From contig NZ_CP103288.1 of the NCBI RefSeq assembly GCF_024758005.1, positions 1,922,001 to 1,986,000 on the forward strand: 64,000 bases of DNA. The letters are read 5' to 3'. A program made the translations under genes and the position numbers. How positions within the stretch are numbered: the stretch's first letter is position 1; the number at the start of each line of letters is the position of its first letter. The notes below the pieces were generated by a model that was not told the DNA's origin, did not search any database, and saw nothing but the letters and a program-made list of their open reading frames with translations. Positions 8,219 to 16,768 of this stretch are shown piece after piece. The DNA is from Pseudarthrobacter sp. NS4. GTDB lineage: Bacteria; Actinomycetota; Actinomycetes; Actinomycetales; Micrococcaceae.

Positions 8219-8796
8219 GCCGGCGCGATGGGAAAGCCACGCCCCTGCGGCACCGTCCCAGCCGGGCTGTTCCTGCTCTGATCCTGGGAACGCTGCTGTT
8301 GGCCGCCGGCGTGGCAATGGTATGGGCGGCGCTGGCCCGACTGTCCACGGGTTCGTGGCCGGTGTTTCTGGCCGGACCCCGGAACTGGCTGACCGGCTTG
8401 ACCTGGAACGATCCGGAAGTCTGGGCCGTCGGCGCTGCGTCGGCGGTCGTGGGACTGGTCCTGCTGGCGGCAGCACTGGTTCCGGGCCGCTTTAACGCCT
8501 TGCGGCTGCGGGTGCCCGGGGACGAGGGACAAGTCCCGGTGGCAGGTACCCAGGAGATTGTCATGACGCGGCGGGCCGTTGCGCGGTACGCGGCTACCCA
8601 TTGTGAAGACGTCGACGGCGTCCGTTCGGCGTCGGCCACGGCCTCGGCACGCGCGGTCCATCTGAACGTGACCACGGCTCTGCAGCAAACACGGGAGCTG
8701 CGCGGCCGTGTCATTGCCCAGGTCAGGGCTCAACTGGCCGGTGCCGGGCTCAACCCGGTCCCAAAGATCACGGTGTCCGTCCGGTCCAAGGAATGA
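8215..8796 (+). CDS. DUF6286-like membrane protein of the Asp23 operon
   Basis: A 193-residue protein with two membrane helices (about residues 18-42 and 70-92) and a C-terminal cytosolic domain of about 90 residues whose strand/helix pattern (RAVHLNVTTALQ, PKITVSVRSKE) resembles an Asp23 half-domain. This matches the DUF6286 architecture found beside actinobacterial Asp23 genes. Probably a membrane anchor for the Asp23 assembly. Start overlaps the previous stop. Confidence 0.7.
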   Translation: MSRRDGKATPLRHRPSRAVPALILGTLLLAAGVAMVWAALARLSTGSWPVFLAGPRNWLTGLTWNDPEVWAVGAASAVVGLVLLAAALVPGRFNALRLRVPGDEGQVPVAGTQEIVMTRRAVARYAATHCEDVDGVRSASATASARAVHLNVTTALQQTRELRGRVIAQVRAQLAGAGLNPVPKITVSVRSKE

Positions 8797-8827
8797 CCGC
8801 GGCCGCATCCCGGAAAGAAGGCACCCC

Positions 8828-9448
8828 ATGCGACAACACGCCGGAGCCCTGAACCGCACCTGTCTGGTCATCCTTGGCATTCTCGCCCTGGCCGCCGGAG
8901 TCCTGATACTGCTGATCGCCAACGGAACGCTGCACACCATGAACCCCGCAACGGTGACTGCAGAGAGTCCCGTCGTGACAGGGAACCTGCACACCATCTT
9001 CAGCTCTGCCTTTGCTCAAGCCAGTGTCTTGGTGGCCGGGGTTGTCATGGGCGCCCTGGGGTTGTCGTGGATCCTGGCACAAATTCCACGAAGGAATCCC
9101 GCCGAGAGGTACCGGCTGCATCAGGACCCCGCCGCCGGAACCACGCTCTGTGATACCTCGGTGCTGGGCTCCGCGGTGGAAAACCAGATCAATACCCTGC
9201 CCGGGGTTGTCGGTTCCTCAGCACTGCTACGCGGCACCGCCATGGAACCGGATCTAACGATAAAAGTCACGGTCAACAACCGCGCCGACATCCAAGACGT
9301 CCTCCACAACATCAACACCAGGGTCATTCCGGACCTCTCCACGGCCTTGGAAACACCACTGCGGAGGACAGGAATCCAGCTCGAGGTCAGTGGCCGCAAC
9401 GCCATTTCCGGCACCACCGTACAGACCACCGGCACCGTCATCTACTAG
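8828..9448 (+). CDS. AmaP-like alkaline-shock membrane anchor
   Basis: A 206-residue protein with an N-terminal membrane helix (about residues 11-31), a second helix (about 60-85) and a C-terminal cytosolic domain with EPDLTIKVTVNN and IQLEVSGRN strands. This is the layout of AmaP, which tethers Asp23 to the membrane. It closes the operon, 31 bases after the DUF6286-like gene. Assignment rests on topology, strand pattern and context. Confidence 0.65.
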   Translation: MRQHAGALNRTCLVILGILALAAGVLILLIANGTLHTMNPATVTAESPVVTGNLHTIFSSAFAQASVLVAGVVMGALGLSWILAQIPRRNPAERYRLHQDPAAGTTLCDTSVLGSAVENQINTLPGVVGSSALLRGTAMEPDLTIKVTVNNRADIQDVLHNINTRVIPDLSTALETPLRRTGIQLEVSGRNAISGTTVQTTGTVIY

Positions 9449-9466
9449 GAACAAGCCGCGCGGGCG

Positions 9467-9646
9467 GGGACGGAGGATTTTCCGGCCGGCATCCATGTAT
9501 GGGCGGAGGACCGACCGGAGTTCTTCGGCATGGGCGCTGTTGAGATCAATTTCGGAGGAGCTGTCATCAAGGGCGAAGTTCAACGTCTCTTCGGCTTCGC
9601 TGCCGTCAAGGTCATCTTCAACAACCGTGATTGTCTTGGTTGCCAC
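9467..9646 (-). pseudogene. truncated lsr2: dimerisation domain only
   Basis: From GTG 9646 the frame encodes an unmistakable Lsr2 N-terminus (ATKTITVVEDDLDGSEAEET, then EIDLNSAHAEELRSVLRPY). Lsr2 is the H-NS-like nucleoid protein that silences AT-rich, often foreign, DNA. After about residue 58 the match stops and the frame continues as antisense of the AmaP-like gene to 9254. The C-terminal DNA-binding domain of Lsr2 is absent. No ribosome-binding site is visible. It is a stump, not a functional silencer, though a dimerisation-only fragment could interfere with full-length Lsr2 if expressed. Confidence 0.8.
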
Positions 9647-9907
9647 AAGACACTATCAGCGACCCTGGGGCCCAGGACCTTATTAGCAGTTGATACCGAG
9701 AGAAGGTCCCTCGCGGTCCTCGCCACGGGCGGCGCCGAAATAGTTCGCCGACATAGTTATAGGGCAGTGGTGGCCAAGTCGGGAATGTCCCGGTTCCAAG
9801 GAAGTGGGACACTGTCATTCGTCTGGCCTGGCGGCTGTTGGGGGGCCTTCACCGTGCAATAAATCGTTCGAGGTGACGCGGGGCGGGGGAGTTCCTACGA
9901 TTAGCTC

Positions 9908-10645
9908 ATGGAATCGCCGGGGCACGCCGAGCACATCATCAGCCTGCACCAGCTGGTGGCAGACAGTGCTGATATTCAAACGGTCTTGAAGGGCCTGACC
10001 GGTTTCGCTGCAGATGCGATCAGCAAGGCAGCCGGCGAAAGGATCGACTGTGCGCTGACCTTGCGCCGGCGCAAACGGACCGCCACCGTGGCGGGTAGCA
10101 GCGACAAGGCCGTCATGCTTGACCACGTCGAACAAAGCCTTGCCCAGGGTCCCTGCCTGGACGCCTTGAACGTGGGCCGCCCGGTCCTGCTGGATGATGT
10201 AGCAACAGACAAGAACTGGCCCAGGTACAGCCGGGCCTTGGCGGCAGAGGGGTGCCGCAGCGCCCTTGGCGTGCCCATGGACCTGGGGAAAACAGCTGAG
10301 GCGGTGCTGAATTTTTTCGCTCCCACCGCCGGCGTGTTCACTGACACTGTCATCAAGGAAGCCGAAGGGTTCGCGCACGTGGCCGGCAGTACCCTGCGCC
10401 TGGCGATCCGGATCGAGACCGCTGAACAGCTCAACGCGGACCTGAAAACCGCCATGGCCACCAGGACCATCATCGATGCCGCATGCGGCGTCATCATGGC
10501 ACAGAACCGTTGCAGCCATGACGATGCATTCAAACTGCTTGCCAAAGCCTCCAGCCACCGGAACCAAAAACTCCACCACGTCGCAGCAGATATCATCGCC
10601 CGCCTCGGAGTCACCCCCGACCAGCCCCTGCGCTTTGATGACTGA
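9908..10645 (+). CDS. GAF and ANTAR domain regulator
   Basis: A 245-residue protein with an N-terminal GAF sensor domain (about residues 20-165; LAQGPCLDALNVGRPVLLDD and GCRSALGVPMDLG are typical) and a C-terminal ANTAR domain (about 185-240; RTIIDAACGVIMAQNRCSHD). ANTAR domains bind paired RNA hairpins and prevent transcription termination. The signal and target RNA are unknown. It is a single gene; GGGGGAG lies upstream of ATG 9908. Confidence 0.9.
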   Translation: MESPGHAEHIISLHQLVADSADIQTVLKGLTGFAADAISKAAGERIDCALTLRRRKRTATVAGSSDKAVMLDHVEQSLAQGPCLDALNVGRPVLLDDVATDKNWPRYSRALAAEGCRSALGVPMDLGKTAEAVLNFFAPTAGVFTDTVIKEAEGFAHVAGSTLRLAIRIETAEQLNADLKTAMATRTIIDAACGVIMAQNRCSHDDAFKLLAKASSHRNQKLHHVAADIIARLGVTPDQPLRFDD

Positions 10646-10896
10646 CAACCGCGTCTCCATTCCCGGTCCTGCCGTATTCTAAGGGTCCGCCGCATGGACT
10701 AGTTCAGGGTGATGTCATGGCTGTCCAGCCGGCGCCGGGCGGTTTGGGGGACCAACCGGTGCCGGCCGGACGGCAAAAGAGTAGCCACAGCATGGTGCGC
10801 CTTATCTGCACGAGGGACAGGTTCCCGGTTCGGTCGGGGCCGTGAAAGCTCCATGTGCCGTAGGTGGGTTATTAGCCTAGGTCTTATGATTCACTA

Positions 10897-11340
10897 ATGC
10901 CTGACATGGATTCATGGCCGACCGGCCGCCTGTTATCAACAGCGGCCAGACTGGTCGAACATTCCTGGAACGAGAAGCTGGCCGGTGCCGGCCTCACCCA
11001 TGCCGGGGTGATAGCCCTTGATGTCCTCTCGGCAGCCGAGGAGCCCATGAGCCAGGCGATGATTGCCCAAAAGGTCCGTGTGCAGAACCAGACAATGGGT
11101 AAAACCTTGTCCCGCCTGGAGGCCTGGGGCTACATCCGCCGCCAGCCCAGCCCTTCTGACCGCAGAAGCCAGGTTGTCTCCATCACCGACGTCGGCGCCC
11201 GGGTGATCAACGAGGCCCGTGAAGTGGACCGCACGGTATTGACACGCGTGCCAGTGGATGGGGAAAAGCTACGCAAGGAACTGCAAACCATCGTGCTCCT
11301 ACTCGCCTCTGGAGCCAAGGAACCGCCGGGTGACCGGTAG
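10897..11340 (+). CDS. MarR-family transcriptional regulator
   Basis: The 147-residue protein has the MarR winged helix: MSQAMIAQKVRVQNQTMGKT is the recognition helix region and YIRRQPSPSDRRSQVVSIT the wing with its DxRR motif. It would be a dimeric repressor responding to a small ligand. No adjacent target gene is obvious. The ribosome-binding site is weak, so the start could also be the ATG four codons on. Confidence 0.88.
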   Translation: MPDMDSWPTGRLLSTAARLVEHSWNEKLAGAGLTHAGVIALDVLSAAEEPMSQAMIAQKVRVQNQTMGKTLSRLEAWGYIRRQPSPSDRRSQVVSITDVGARVINEAREVDRTVLTRVPVDGEKLRKELQTIVLLLASGAKEPPGDR

Positions 11341-11587
11341 ATGATGCGCGACTACCTTTCTTCTGCTGGTCACGGGGACGGAGTAGGCGTACCTGTCGGT
11401 AGGTATGAGCGGTAGGCATCAAGAGCGCGGCCGAGTACGGGTATGTCAACTTTGGTACTGGCGGTCCCGGCCTTGACCCGCCCTGAGCTGCATGTTGTCG
11501 AACCCGAGACCGCCCCCGGCCTTGTCCGTCAATCTTTCCGGTGCCCATTCACGCGTTCGGCATGTCGCTCCCCGCCGTTAGCTTAAT

Positions 11588-11791
11588 TCAGAGGGGGCGG
11601 ATGTTTTCCGCCTGAGGACCCTTCTGGCCTTGGACGAGGTCGTACTCGACTTTTTGGTTCTCCTCCAGTGAACGGTAGCCGCCGGAAGAGATCGCGGAGT
11701 AATGGGCAAACACATCCCCGGAACCATCGTCAGGGGCGATAAAACCGAAGCCCTTTTCCGCGTTAAACCACTTCACTGTGCCTGTTGCCAT
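11588..11791 (-). CDS. cold-shock protein (CspA family)
   Basis: A 67-residue single OB-fold protein with both RNA-binding motifs: [12 protein letters not shown] (RNP1) and VFAHYSAI (RNP2). It binds single-stranded RNA/DNA as an RNA chaperone. ATG 11791 gives the family-standard length; an ATG three codons upstream would add only M-A-R. Confidence 0.95.
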   Translation of the reverse strand: MATGTVKWFNAEKGFGFIAPDDGSGDVFAHYSAISSGGYRSLEENQKVEYDLVQGQKGPQAENIRPL

Positions 11792-11916
11792 GCGTGCCAC
11801 CCTATCCGACTTCTTCTAACCGCAAGCACGGGTGTACCAGCGGGCGGACATCCATATCCGCTGGTCTCCAACGTAGAGCCGCCTCTTTGCTGGGACAAGA
11901 GACACAGCAATGAATG

Positions 11917-12003
11917 TCACCAGCGAAACGTGATGCTGTGGGCGAGTGCGGACGGCAGTTCCTTTTCTAGCTTTTCAAGGCGCCTGCGTTCTTCATCTGA
12001 CAA
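11917..12003 (-). pseudogene. DUF3040-like N-terminal fragment
   Basis: A 28-codon frame reads SDEERRRLEKLEKELPSALA, very like the N-terminus of DUF3040 membrane proteins, then stops at 11917 with no membrane helices. It follows a stop codon and could only begin with TTG. Probably a remnant. Confidence 0.35.
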
Positions 12004-12040
12004 CGCCCTGGGGAACCTTCATGCGCACGAATGGACGAGC

Positions 12041-12334
12041 CTATGGCTGCTGATGGATAGGTGTGGTAGCCGGGTGCAGCCTTGCCAGCCGCTCATAGTG
12101 GCTGGCGACTCCGTCGCCGGGACCCTGCCCGGTGGACTATGAGTGGAGCGAGTTCGCACCGTTGGAACAACACACTGCCAGGGCCCGGGTAATGGAGTCA
12201 CCCAAGGCTGCCATGGACGTGGGCGGCGGCGATAAGGTTGGCTGCGGCGCGGTCGGTGCAGGCTGCGCGGCCGTGAACGCCGCGAGCATGACCAACGGCA
12301 GGAGCAGGAAGCGCGCAATTCTCGGCACGGCCAC
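12041..12334 (-). pseudogene. SGNH/GDSL hydrolase remnant with an internal stop
   Basis: From ATG 12334 the frame has a signal-peptide-like start and the SGNH block I motif ALGDSITRA. At 12137-12139 a TAG sits where homologues have Trp before Ser-Thr-Gly; in the same frame the sequence continues STGQGPGDGVASHYERLARL to a stop at 12041. So a nonsense change broke the gene, and the rest of the ~250-residue enzyme, with its catalytic Asp and His, is missing. A secreted lipase/esterase ancestor is likely. Confidence 0.7.
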
Positions 12335-12643
12335 CTCCCTTTTGTGGGCCAGCGGTCCACATCGACAACTCGCTTTGTCAGCCTTGCCGACCCGTACAAG
12401 CCGACGCTATGTCCCCGTTCCTGCCCATGTCCAGCTTCACGGGACCTGCTTGGCATAGCGGTTGCCTGTTTGCCGGGAAAACCGAGCGCGGCACGGTCAC
12501 GGCCGGCAGCGGTGGGATGCGTCCCTCTTTGTCCCACCGGGAGTGTCCCGCTTCTGAGGTCATGGAACGGTTTCGAGAGGGCCTGTTTCTGCTGCGCTGC
12601 CCGCCGTAGGCTATGGGCATCCATCACAGCCCAGGAGGTATTC
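12335..12643. other. intergenic, no gene seen
   Basis: This holds the 5' flanks of two divergent units, the SGNH remnant and the membrane protein at 12644. No motif stands out beyond the AGGAGG site at 12633-12638. Confidence 0.4.
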
Positions 12644-13126
12644 ATGCGCACGGCAAAAGCTATGACCGAAACCGAGCAGGTCCATCGTCTTTCTGAGAAC
12701 CTCATGACCCACCTGGCTAAGGGCAGGGAATGGGCAACCCCTGGGGCGCAGGCTGCACTGCAAAGAGCGGTGGCCGGGCTTGATACAGGGATTGAAACGG
12801 CATCTCCGCGCGTGCAGGAGCTTTTGCGGCACCTCGCTGATGAGCTGGCGGGCGGGGTGGAAACACTGACTCCGCGGGTCCAGGAACGTCTGAAGCGGGT
12901 CGCACCGCAAGCCGCTGTTGTCATCGTGGATCCCGGTCCGGCTGAGACTGGACGGCCGGCGTCGCGGAAGGTGTGGTGGATCGCCGGTCTGCTGGCAATC
13001 GTCGGGTTGGGGGCGTGGCGCTCCTTGCGGACGCCTGCTGTAGAGCCCATGCCCACGGCACCTGCACAGGAACCCGTCGCCACGGAAGTCGATGCTGATC
13101 CGGACCTTGCCGCGGGCCGTATATAA
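12644..13126 (+). CDS. hypothetical protein with one membrane helix
   Basis: A 160-residue protein. Residues 1-95 are soluble and include two repeats of the type (G/E)xxTPRVQE(L/R)L, suggesting helical repeats; one membrane helix follows (about 109-125, WIAGLLAIVGLGAW), then a Pro/Ala/acidic tail. ATG 12644 has AGGAGG six bases upstream. I do not recognise the family; tail-anchored topology is inferred. Confidence 0.7.
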   Translation: MRTAKAMTETEQVHRLSENLMTHLAKGREWATPGAQAALQRAVAGLDTGIETASPRVQELLRHLADELAGGVETLTPRVQERLKRVAPQAAVVIVDPGPAETGRPASRKVWWIAGLLAIVGLGAWRSLRTPAVEPMPTAPAQEPVATEVDADPDLAAGRI

Positions 13127-13282
13127 AGGAAAAACATCTACTTGATCGCCACGTCGTAGTTTCGTCCAGTTGGGGACCGGTTCTCCTTGGTGAATTGGCA
13201 TGGCCATCCTTTATTGTGCTGACCGGACGGTGCAGCGGACTGGTTCTTACGTCGCGGTTGGGAGCTTTCCGGGACAAGCGAG

Positions 13283-13313
13283 AAGGCGGGTTGAGAGTTC
13301 AACCCGCCCTCTT
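13283..13313 (-). terminator. hairpin downstream of the transporter gene
   Basis: GGCGGGTTGA pairs with TCAACCCGCC across a 4-base loop, about 20 bases past the stop of the minus-strand transporter. Likely intrinsic terminator. Confidence 0.65.
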
Positions 13314-13331
13314 CACGTGTCATCGAGGAGG

Positions 13332-14603
13332 TTAGATTACGACGAACAGGAGCCAGGCCAGCAGGGGTGCTGCGACGATCATGGACATTCCCCAGATCAT
13401 CATGCCGCGGAAGGTTTTTTCGCGTTTTTCTTCTTCAGTGTTGGCAACGACCAGTGCGCCGCCCGTAGAGAAGGGGCTGGAATCAACGGCCGAGGCGGCG
13501 ATGCAGAGCGCGATCACGAAGCCCAGAACGCCTACGGAACCGGTGATGAGCAGTGGGGCTGCCAGAGGGACGAGCACGACGAACATCGCGTTGGTGGAGG
13601 CGAAGGCCGATACCACGCCTGCCACGACCAGCATCATGAGCGCGGCGAGGAGGGGTGTGCCGATGCCGGCGACGGAGTTGGCGAGTTCTTTGATGACGCC
13701 GGCGCTTTCCAGCATGCTGATGTAGGTGACGATGCCGCCGATCAGGAGGATGACGTTCCAGCCGATGTGCCCGAGGGCTTCCTTGGAGTGCTGGGGGTAC
13801 AGTGCCGAAAGGGTCACGGCGGCGGCGAGGGCGAGGAATCCGACGTCGAGCTTGAAGCCAAGGGCGCCCACGAGGATGCTGACCATCAGAACCAGGGTGA
13901 CGATTTTCTGGCCGGTCCACGTTGCGGTTTTCACGATGGTTGCGGTGCCGCCCCCAAGGTATGAGGTGGTGGGATCAGCGGTCTCCTCTTCGCGTCCGCG
14001 GCGCATCAGCTCGGGTCCTCCCAGCAGAATGAACGCCACGGCGTTGATGACTACGTTGGCGATGAAGGTCCAGAGGAAGAGCTGGCCGGCATCTACCGAG
14101 ATCCCGATTTTCTCGAGAACGCCGTCGACGATGTTGTAGTAGACGGCGATGGGGGAGAATCCGCCGGCGTTGGTGCCGTTGATGATGCACAGGCCCACGA
14201 GCAGCGGGCTGATCCTGTAGCGCTGGGCGAAGGCAAGACCCACGGGGATGAGGATGGCGTTGGTGGCTGCGGAGAGCGCGCCGGATCCGGTGATGATGGC
14301 GGCGAGGATGAAGAACACCCACGGGACAAGGGCGACGCGTCCCCGAACAGCTCCCACAGCTCTTCCAACGATTTGGTCGATGGTGCCGTTGGCCCGGGCC
14401 ACGCCGAAGAGGTAGGTCACGCCCAACAGTGTGATCAGCAGGCTGCCCGGGAAGCCGGAGGCGATTCCGGAGGCTGTCTGGCCGAAGTACAGTACGCCGA
14501 GGAGGAAGGCGACAACGAGGGCGACGGCGCCCATGTTGATTTTGCGCCACATTGAGAGGCCGAAGATGAGGACAAGGCCGGAAACGGCCACGAGTTCTTG
14601 CAT
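13332..14603 (-). CDS. MatC/CitMHS-type carboxylate transporter
   Basis: A 423-residue protein with about eleven membrane helices. The start (LIFGLSMWRKINMGAVALVV) and the GGFSPIAVYYN and STGGALVVANTEEE motifs match the MatC (malonate/dicarboxylate) branch of the ion-transporter superfamily. It likely imports a di- or tricarboxylate with protons or sodium. It begins 3 bases after the inferred true stop of a GntR regulator, so the two form an operon. The exact substrate is not shown by the sequence. Confidence 0.8.
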   Translation of the reverse strand: MQELVAVSGLVLIFGLSMWRKINMGAVALVVAFLLGVLYFGQTASGIASGFPGSLLITLLGVTYLFGVARANGTIDQIVGRAVGAVRGRVALVPWVFFILAAIITGSGALSAATNAILIPVGLAFAQRYRISPLLVGLCIINGTNAGGFSPIAVYYNIVDGVLEKIGISVDAGQLFLWTFIANVVINAVAFILLGGPELMRRGREEETADPTTSYLGGGTATIVKTATWTGQKIVTLVLMVSILVGALGFKLDVGFLALAAAVTLSALYPQHSKEALGHIGWNVILLIGGIVTYISMLESAGVIKELANSVAGIGTPLLAALMMLVVAGVVSAFASTNAMFVVLVPLAAPLLITGSVGVLGFVIALCIAASAVDSSPFSTGGALVVANTEEEKREKTFRGMMIWGMSMIVAAPLLAWLLFVVI

Positions 14604-14606
14604 GGC

Positions 14607-15342
14607 TTAGTTGATCTCCACTTGGTAATCGGAATGATGATGCCAGCCCATAGGACTCGCGGTACTCGGCGACGTCGCCGGTATGAGTGCGTGCGGTGCG
14701 GTTGATTCTGACGAGGGGATCCCCGCCTTCGCAGTTCAAAAGTGCGGCCTGGTCGTCGGTGGCCTGGGTGACCGAAAGTTCCTTGGTTGCCGAGCCGATG
14801 ATGAGCCCGATCCGGTTTTCGTATTCCGGATACAGCAGGTTGCCGAGTTCATTGAGGTTAATGTCAGCGATCGGCTGAAACTGCGGCAGCGGGAGCCAGA
14901 TGTCTTCGACCAGGAAAGGGGTGTCCTGCCACAAACGAAGACGGTGCAGGTGCAAGATCGGGGAATGTTTCGGGATGTTCAGGGCTGCTGCGACGTGGGT
15001 GGGCGCGTCCTGCGTGTTCCGTTCGAGGATGCGGCTGCCGGGGGTTTGTCCGGTTCCTCCCTGCATTCGGAAGAAACGGAACAGGGAGTGCTGGAATGTA
15101 GCCCGACGAACATACGTGCCGCGTCCCTGGTGGCGTTCCAGGATTCCGTCAGCGGCGAGCTCCGCAAGGACTTGCCGGAGCGTTCCCACTGAGATGCCGT
15201 ACTCCTCAGCCAAGGCAGACTCGGGCGGCAGCGGTGTTGTGCTGGGCCATTCGTTTGCCCGGACGCGCCGGATCAGGTCGTCTTTGACCCAGTATCTGCA
15301 GGACTTCTGGGCGCGGGGGAGGAGCTCGTCGAGTGTGGAGTC
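14607..15342 (-). pseudogene. GntR-family (HutC/UTRA) regulator, damaged at both ends
   Basis: The frame encodes most of a GntR winged helix (PLPPESALAEEYGISVGTLR, then GILERHQGRGTYV) and a UTRA effector domain (PILHLHRLRLWQDTPFLVED to VAEYRESYG). There is no ATG, GTG or TTG before the winged helix; the frame opens right after a TAA at 15343-15345. At about 14632-14655 a one-base change throws it out of frame, so it reads into the transporter; the expected ending SDYQVEIN-stop at 14607 is in the next frame. It would have controlled the MatC-type transporter. Confidence 0.7.
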
Positions 15343-15345
15343 TTA

Positions 15346-16012
15346 TGCGCGGGACCTTCTGCGATGGTTCCGTTTTCTGTGGGGTTCTGGCAGGGAATGG
15401 GAAGGGTCCTGGCCACCTCTTCTAGACAGCCCTTGCGCTGCAGCCGGGGACCGCGACAGTCCTGCCCTGCGGGCGCCTGAAACTCGCTTCACTCAGATTC
15501 GGAGGGAGAGGGGCGAACGGCAGAATGCGAGTCATGCGTTGCTGCTAATACCGCGAGGTCCTGAATGAGCTGTTGTATCTCACGGTCACGGTCACGGTCA
15601 CGGTCTCGAGGCGGGCTTTGTGAAAGCTGGACGAATTTCCCGGGGTGAAGGAGAACAAGAGGCCGGCCTGGGGACGGCACTGCAGCCTCCTCGGGCCCAA
15701 TTGGGTCCGAAAACTCTGGTTGTCCCACACAGCCTCCCTTAACGCGTTTCTGCCGATGCTGTTCCGAGTGCGGCGGGAGGGTTTTCCTGAATCGTCATTG
15801 ATAGATCCCTTACGTCTGGAGGGATATTCCCTGCAGCAGACTTTAGTAAGGCCTTGGCTACTCTAATTTGGAGGGCTCCAACAAAAATATGCCTGTCATT
15901 TCGGTGCAGATGCACCGGATCGCCCTATGCTGCGAGAGGCGAGAGGTCATCTGGTTCGGTTCCTTCACCGCCATGACCGCCATGACCGCCGCAACCGGAA
16001 CTGTCCTGCTCA
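15346..16012. other. gene-poor stretch
   Basis: No convincing gene. A minus-strand frame at 15489-15728 has a plausible helical end (IQQLIQDLAVLAATHDSHSA) but crosses a 6-base tandem repeat (15581-15606) that makes it Asp-Arg-repetitive, so I do not call it. An AT-richer part near 15840-15890 may be a promoter. Confidence 0.4.
15581..15606. repeat. 6-base tandem repeat (CACGGT)
   Basis: Four consecutive CACGGT units, with the last followed by a partial copy. A simple microsatellite-like repeat without visible function. Confidence 0.7.
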
Positions 16013-16474
16013 TCACCGCCGCGCCGCATGTGAGAGGCCTCTATTGGGAAAGGACGGTCGGAAAGTCGATCGTTCACCGTTCCCTGAGCAGATGCCGGCC
16101 CTATCGGGTGAGACCTTTCTGTGTTTGCTTGGTGGCGCCAATTGCTGCGCGGTTTTGCGGGCGGTGGGGGCTTTGCTGTGCGTGGAGAGCGCTGCGACCG
16201 GCGGAGTTGCCTGGTTGCGGTCTGCGATAAGTCTTGCCTCCACCGCTTCCCTGTCTCCGATGTGGTCAAGGCTCCTTGCGAGGGCTTCCCTGCGTTCTGC
16301 CGAATCGTAAGTCGTCACGGCTTCGTCCGTCAGCTGTTCGGGCTGGGCGTTGTCGGCATCGACGCTTTGGCGTTGGGCTTTGTCGGCCCGTTCGGCTTCG
16401 GCGAGAAGCTGTCCGGCTTGGGCGTTGTCCCCTGCCTCATCCAGAGCTAATGGAGGGCCTCTCAAGCCGCACAC
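16013..16474 (-). CDS. hypothetical helical protein
   Basis: A 153-codon frame. Residues about 10-100 look like a genuine helical protein, rich in Ala, Glu, Gln and Arg, with TTYDSAERREALARSLDHIG and REAVEARLIADRNQATPP as its clearest segments. The last 45 residues are basic and low quality. I associate such sequences with small proteins of actinobacterial accessory DNA but cannot name a family. The GTG start at 16474 lacks a clear ribosome-binding site, and the N-terminus may be cut. Confidence 0.45.
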   Translation of the reverse strand: MCGLRGPPLALDEAGDNAQAGQLLAEAERADKAQRQSVDADNAQPEQLTDEAVTTYDSAERREALARSLDHIGDREAVEARLIADRNQATPPVAALSTHSKAPTARKTAQQLAPPSKHRKVSPDRAGICSGNGERSTFRPSFPNRGLSHAARR

Positions 16475-16516
16475 TGGCCAATTTAGATAGCCGATAACGG
16501 ATATTCCGTCAGCCTG

Positions 16517-16649
16517 CCTCGGCCGGCAAACCCGTGCTTGCTAATCACGGGGCCGGAACTGGTGGCGGCTTTGGTCCGTCCGTGGCTGGGGGTCAATTCG
16601 GGTTATCCACGGCTGGAAGTAGGAGCCGTTGGGGTAGCTCCCTGACAGC
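16517..16649. repeat. intergenic repeat R1, copy A
   Basis: About 130 bases similar to 43247-43379 by eye, with long identical runs (GGCCGGAACTGGTGGCG; GGTTATCCACGGCTGGA; GAGCCGTTGGGGTAGCTCCC). It includes TTATCCACGG at 16603-16612, resembling a DnaA box. No gene lies in it. Confidence 0.75.
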
Positions 16650-16768
16650 TGACGAAGGCGTCGCTAACCGCGGTGATGCTGCCATCTTTCATCTGTTATC
16701 AGGCACCTGCAGGGTGCTTGATTACGGAAGGCTTCAAAGTCGGGCGGGGGAGGGGCCGGCGGCGCCTG

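Noticed and set aside
9254..9646. A 130-residue real Lsr2 variant
   Set aside because: Only the first 58 residues are Lsr2-like; the remainder is antisense of the AmaP-like gene.
13975..15213. Genuine 412-residue GntR fusion protein
   Set aside because: The second half is the wrong frame of the transporter gene; the normal GntR end is visible one frame over.
15489..15728. Small gene on the minus strand
   Set aside because: Crosses a 6-base tandem repeat and lacks start support; only its last 25 residues look protein-like.
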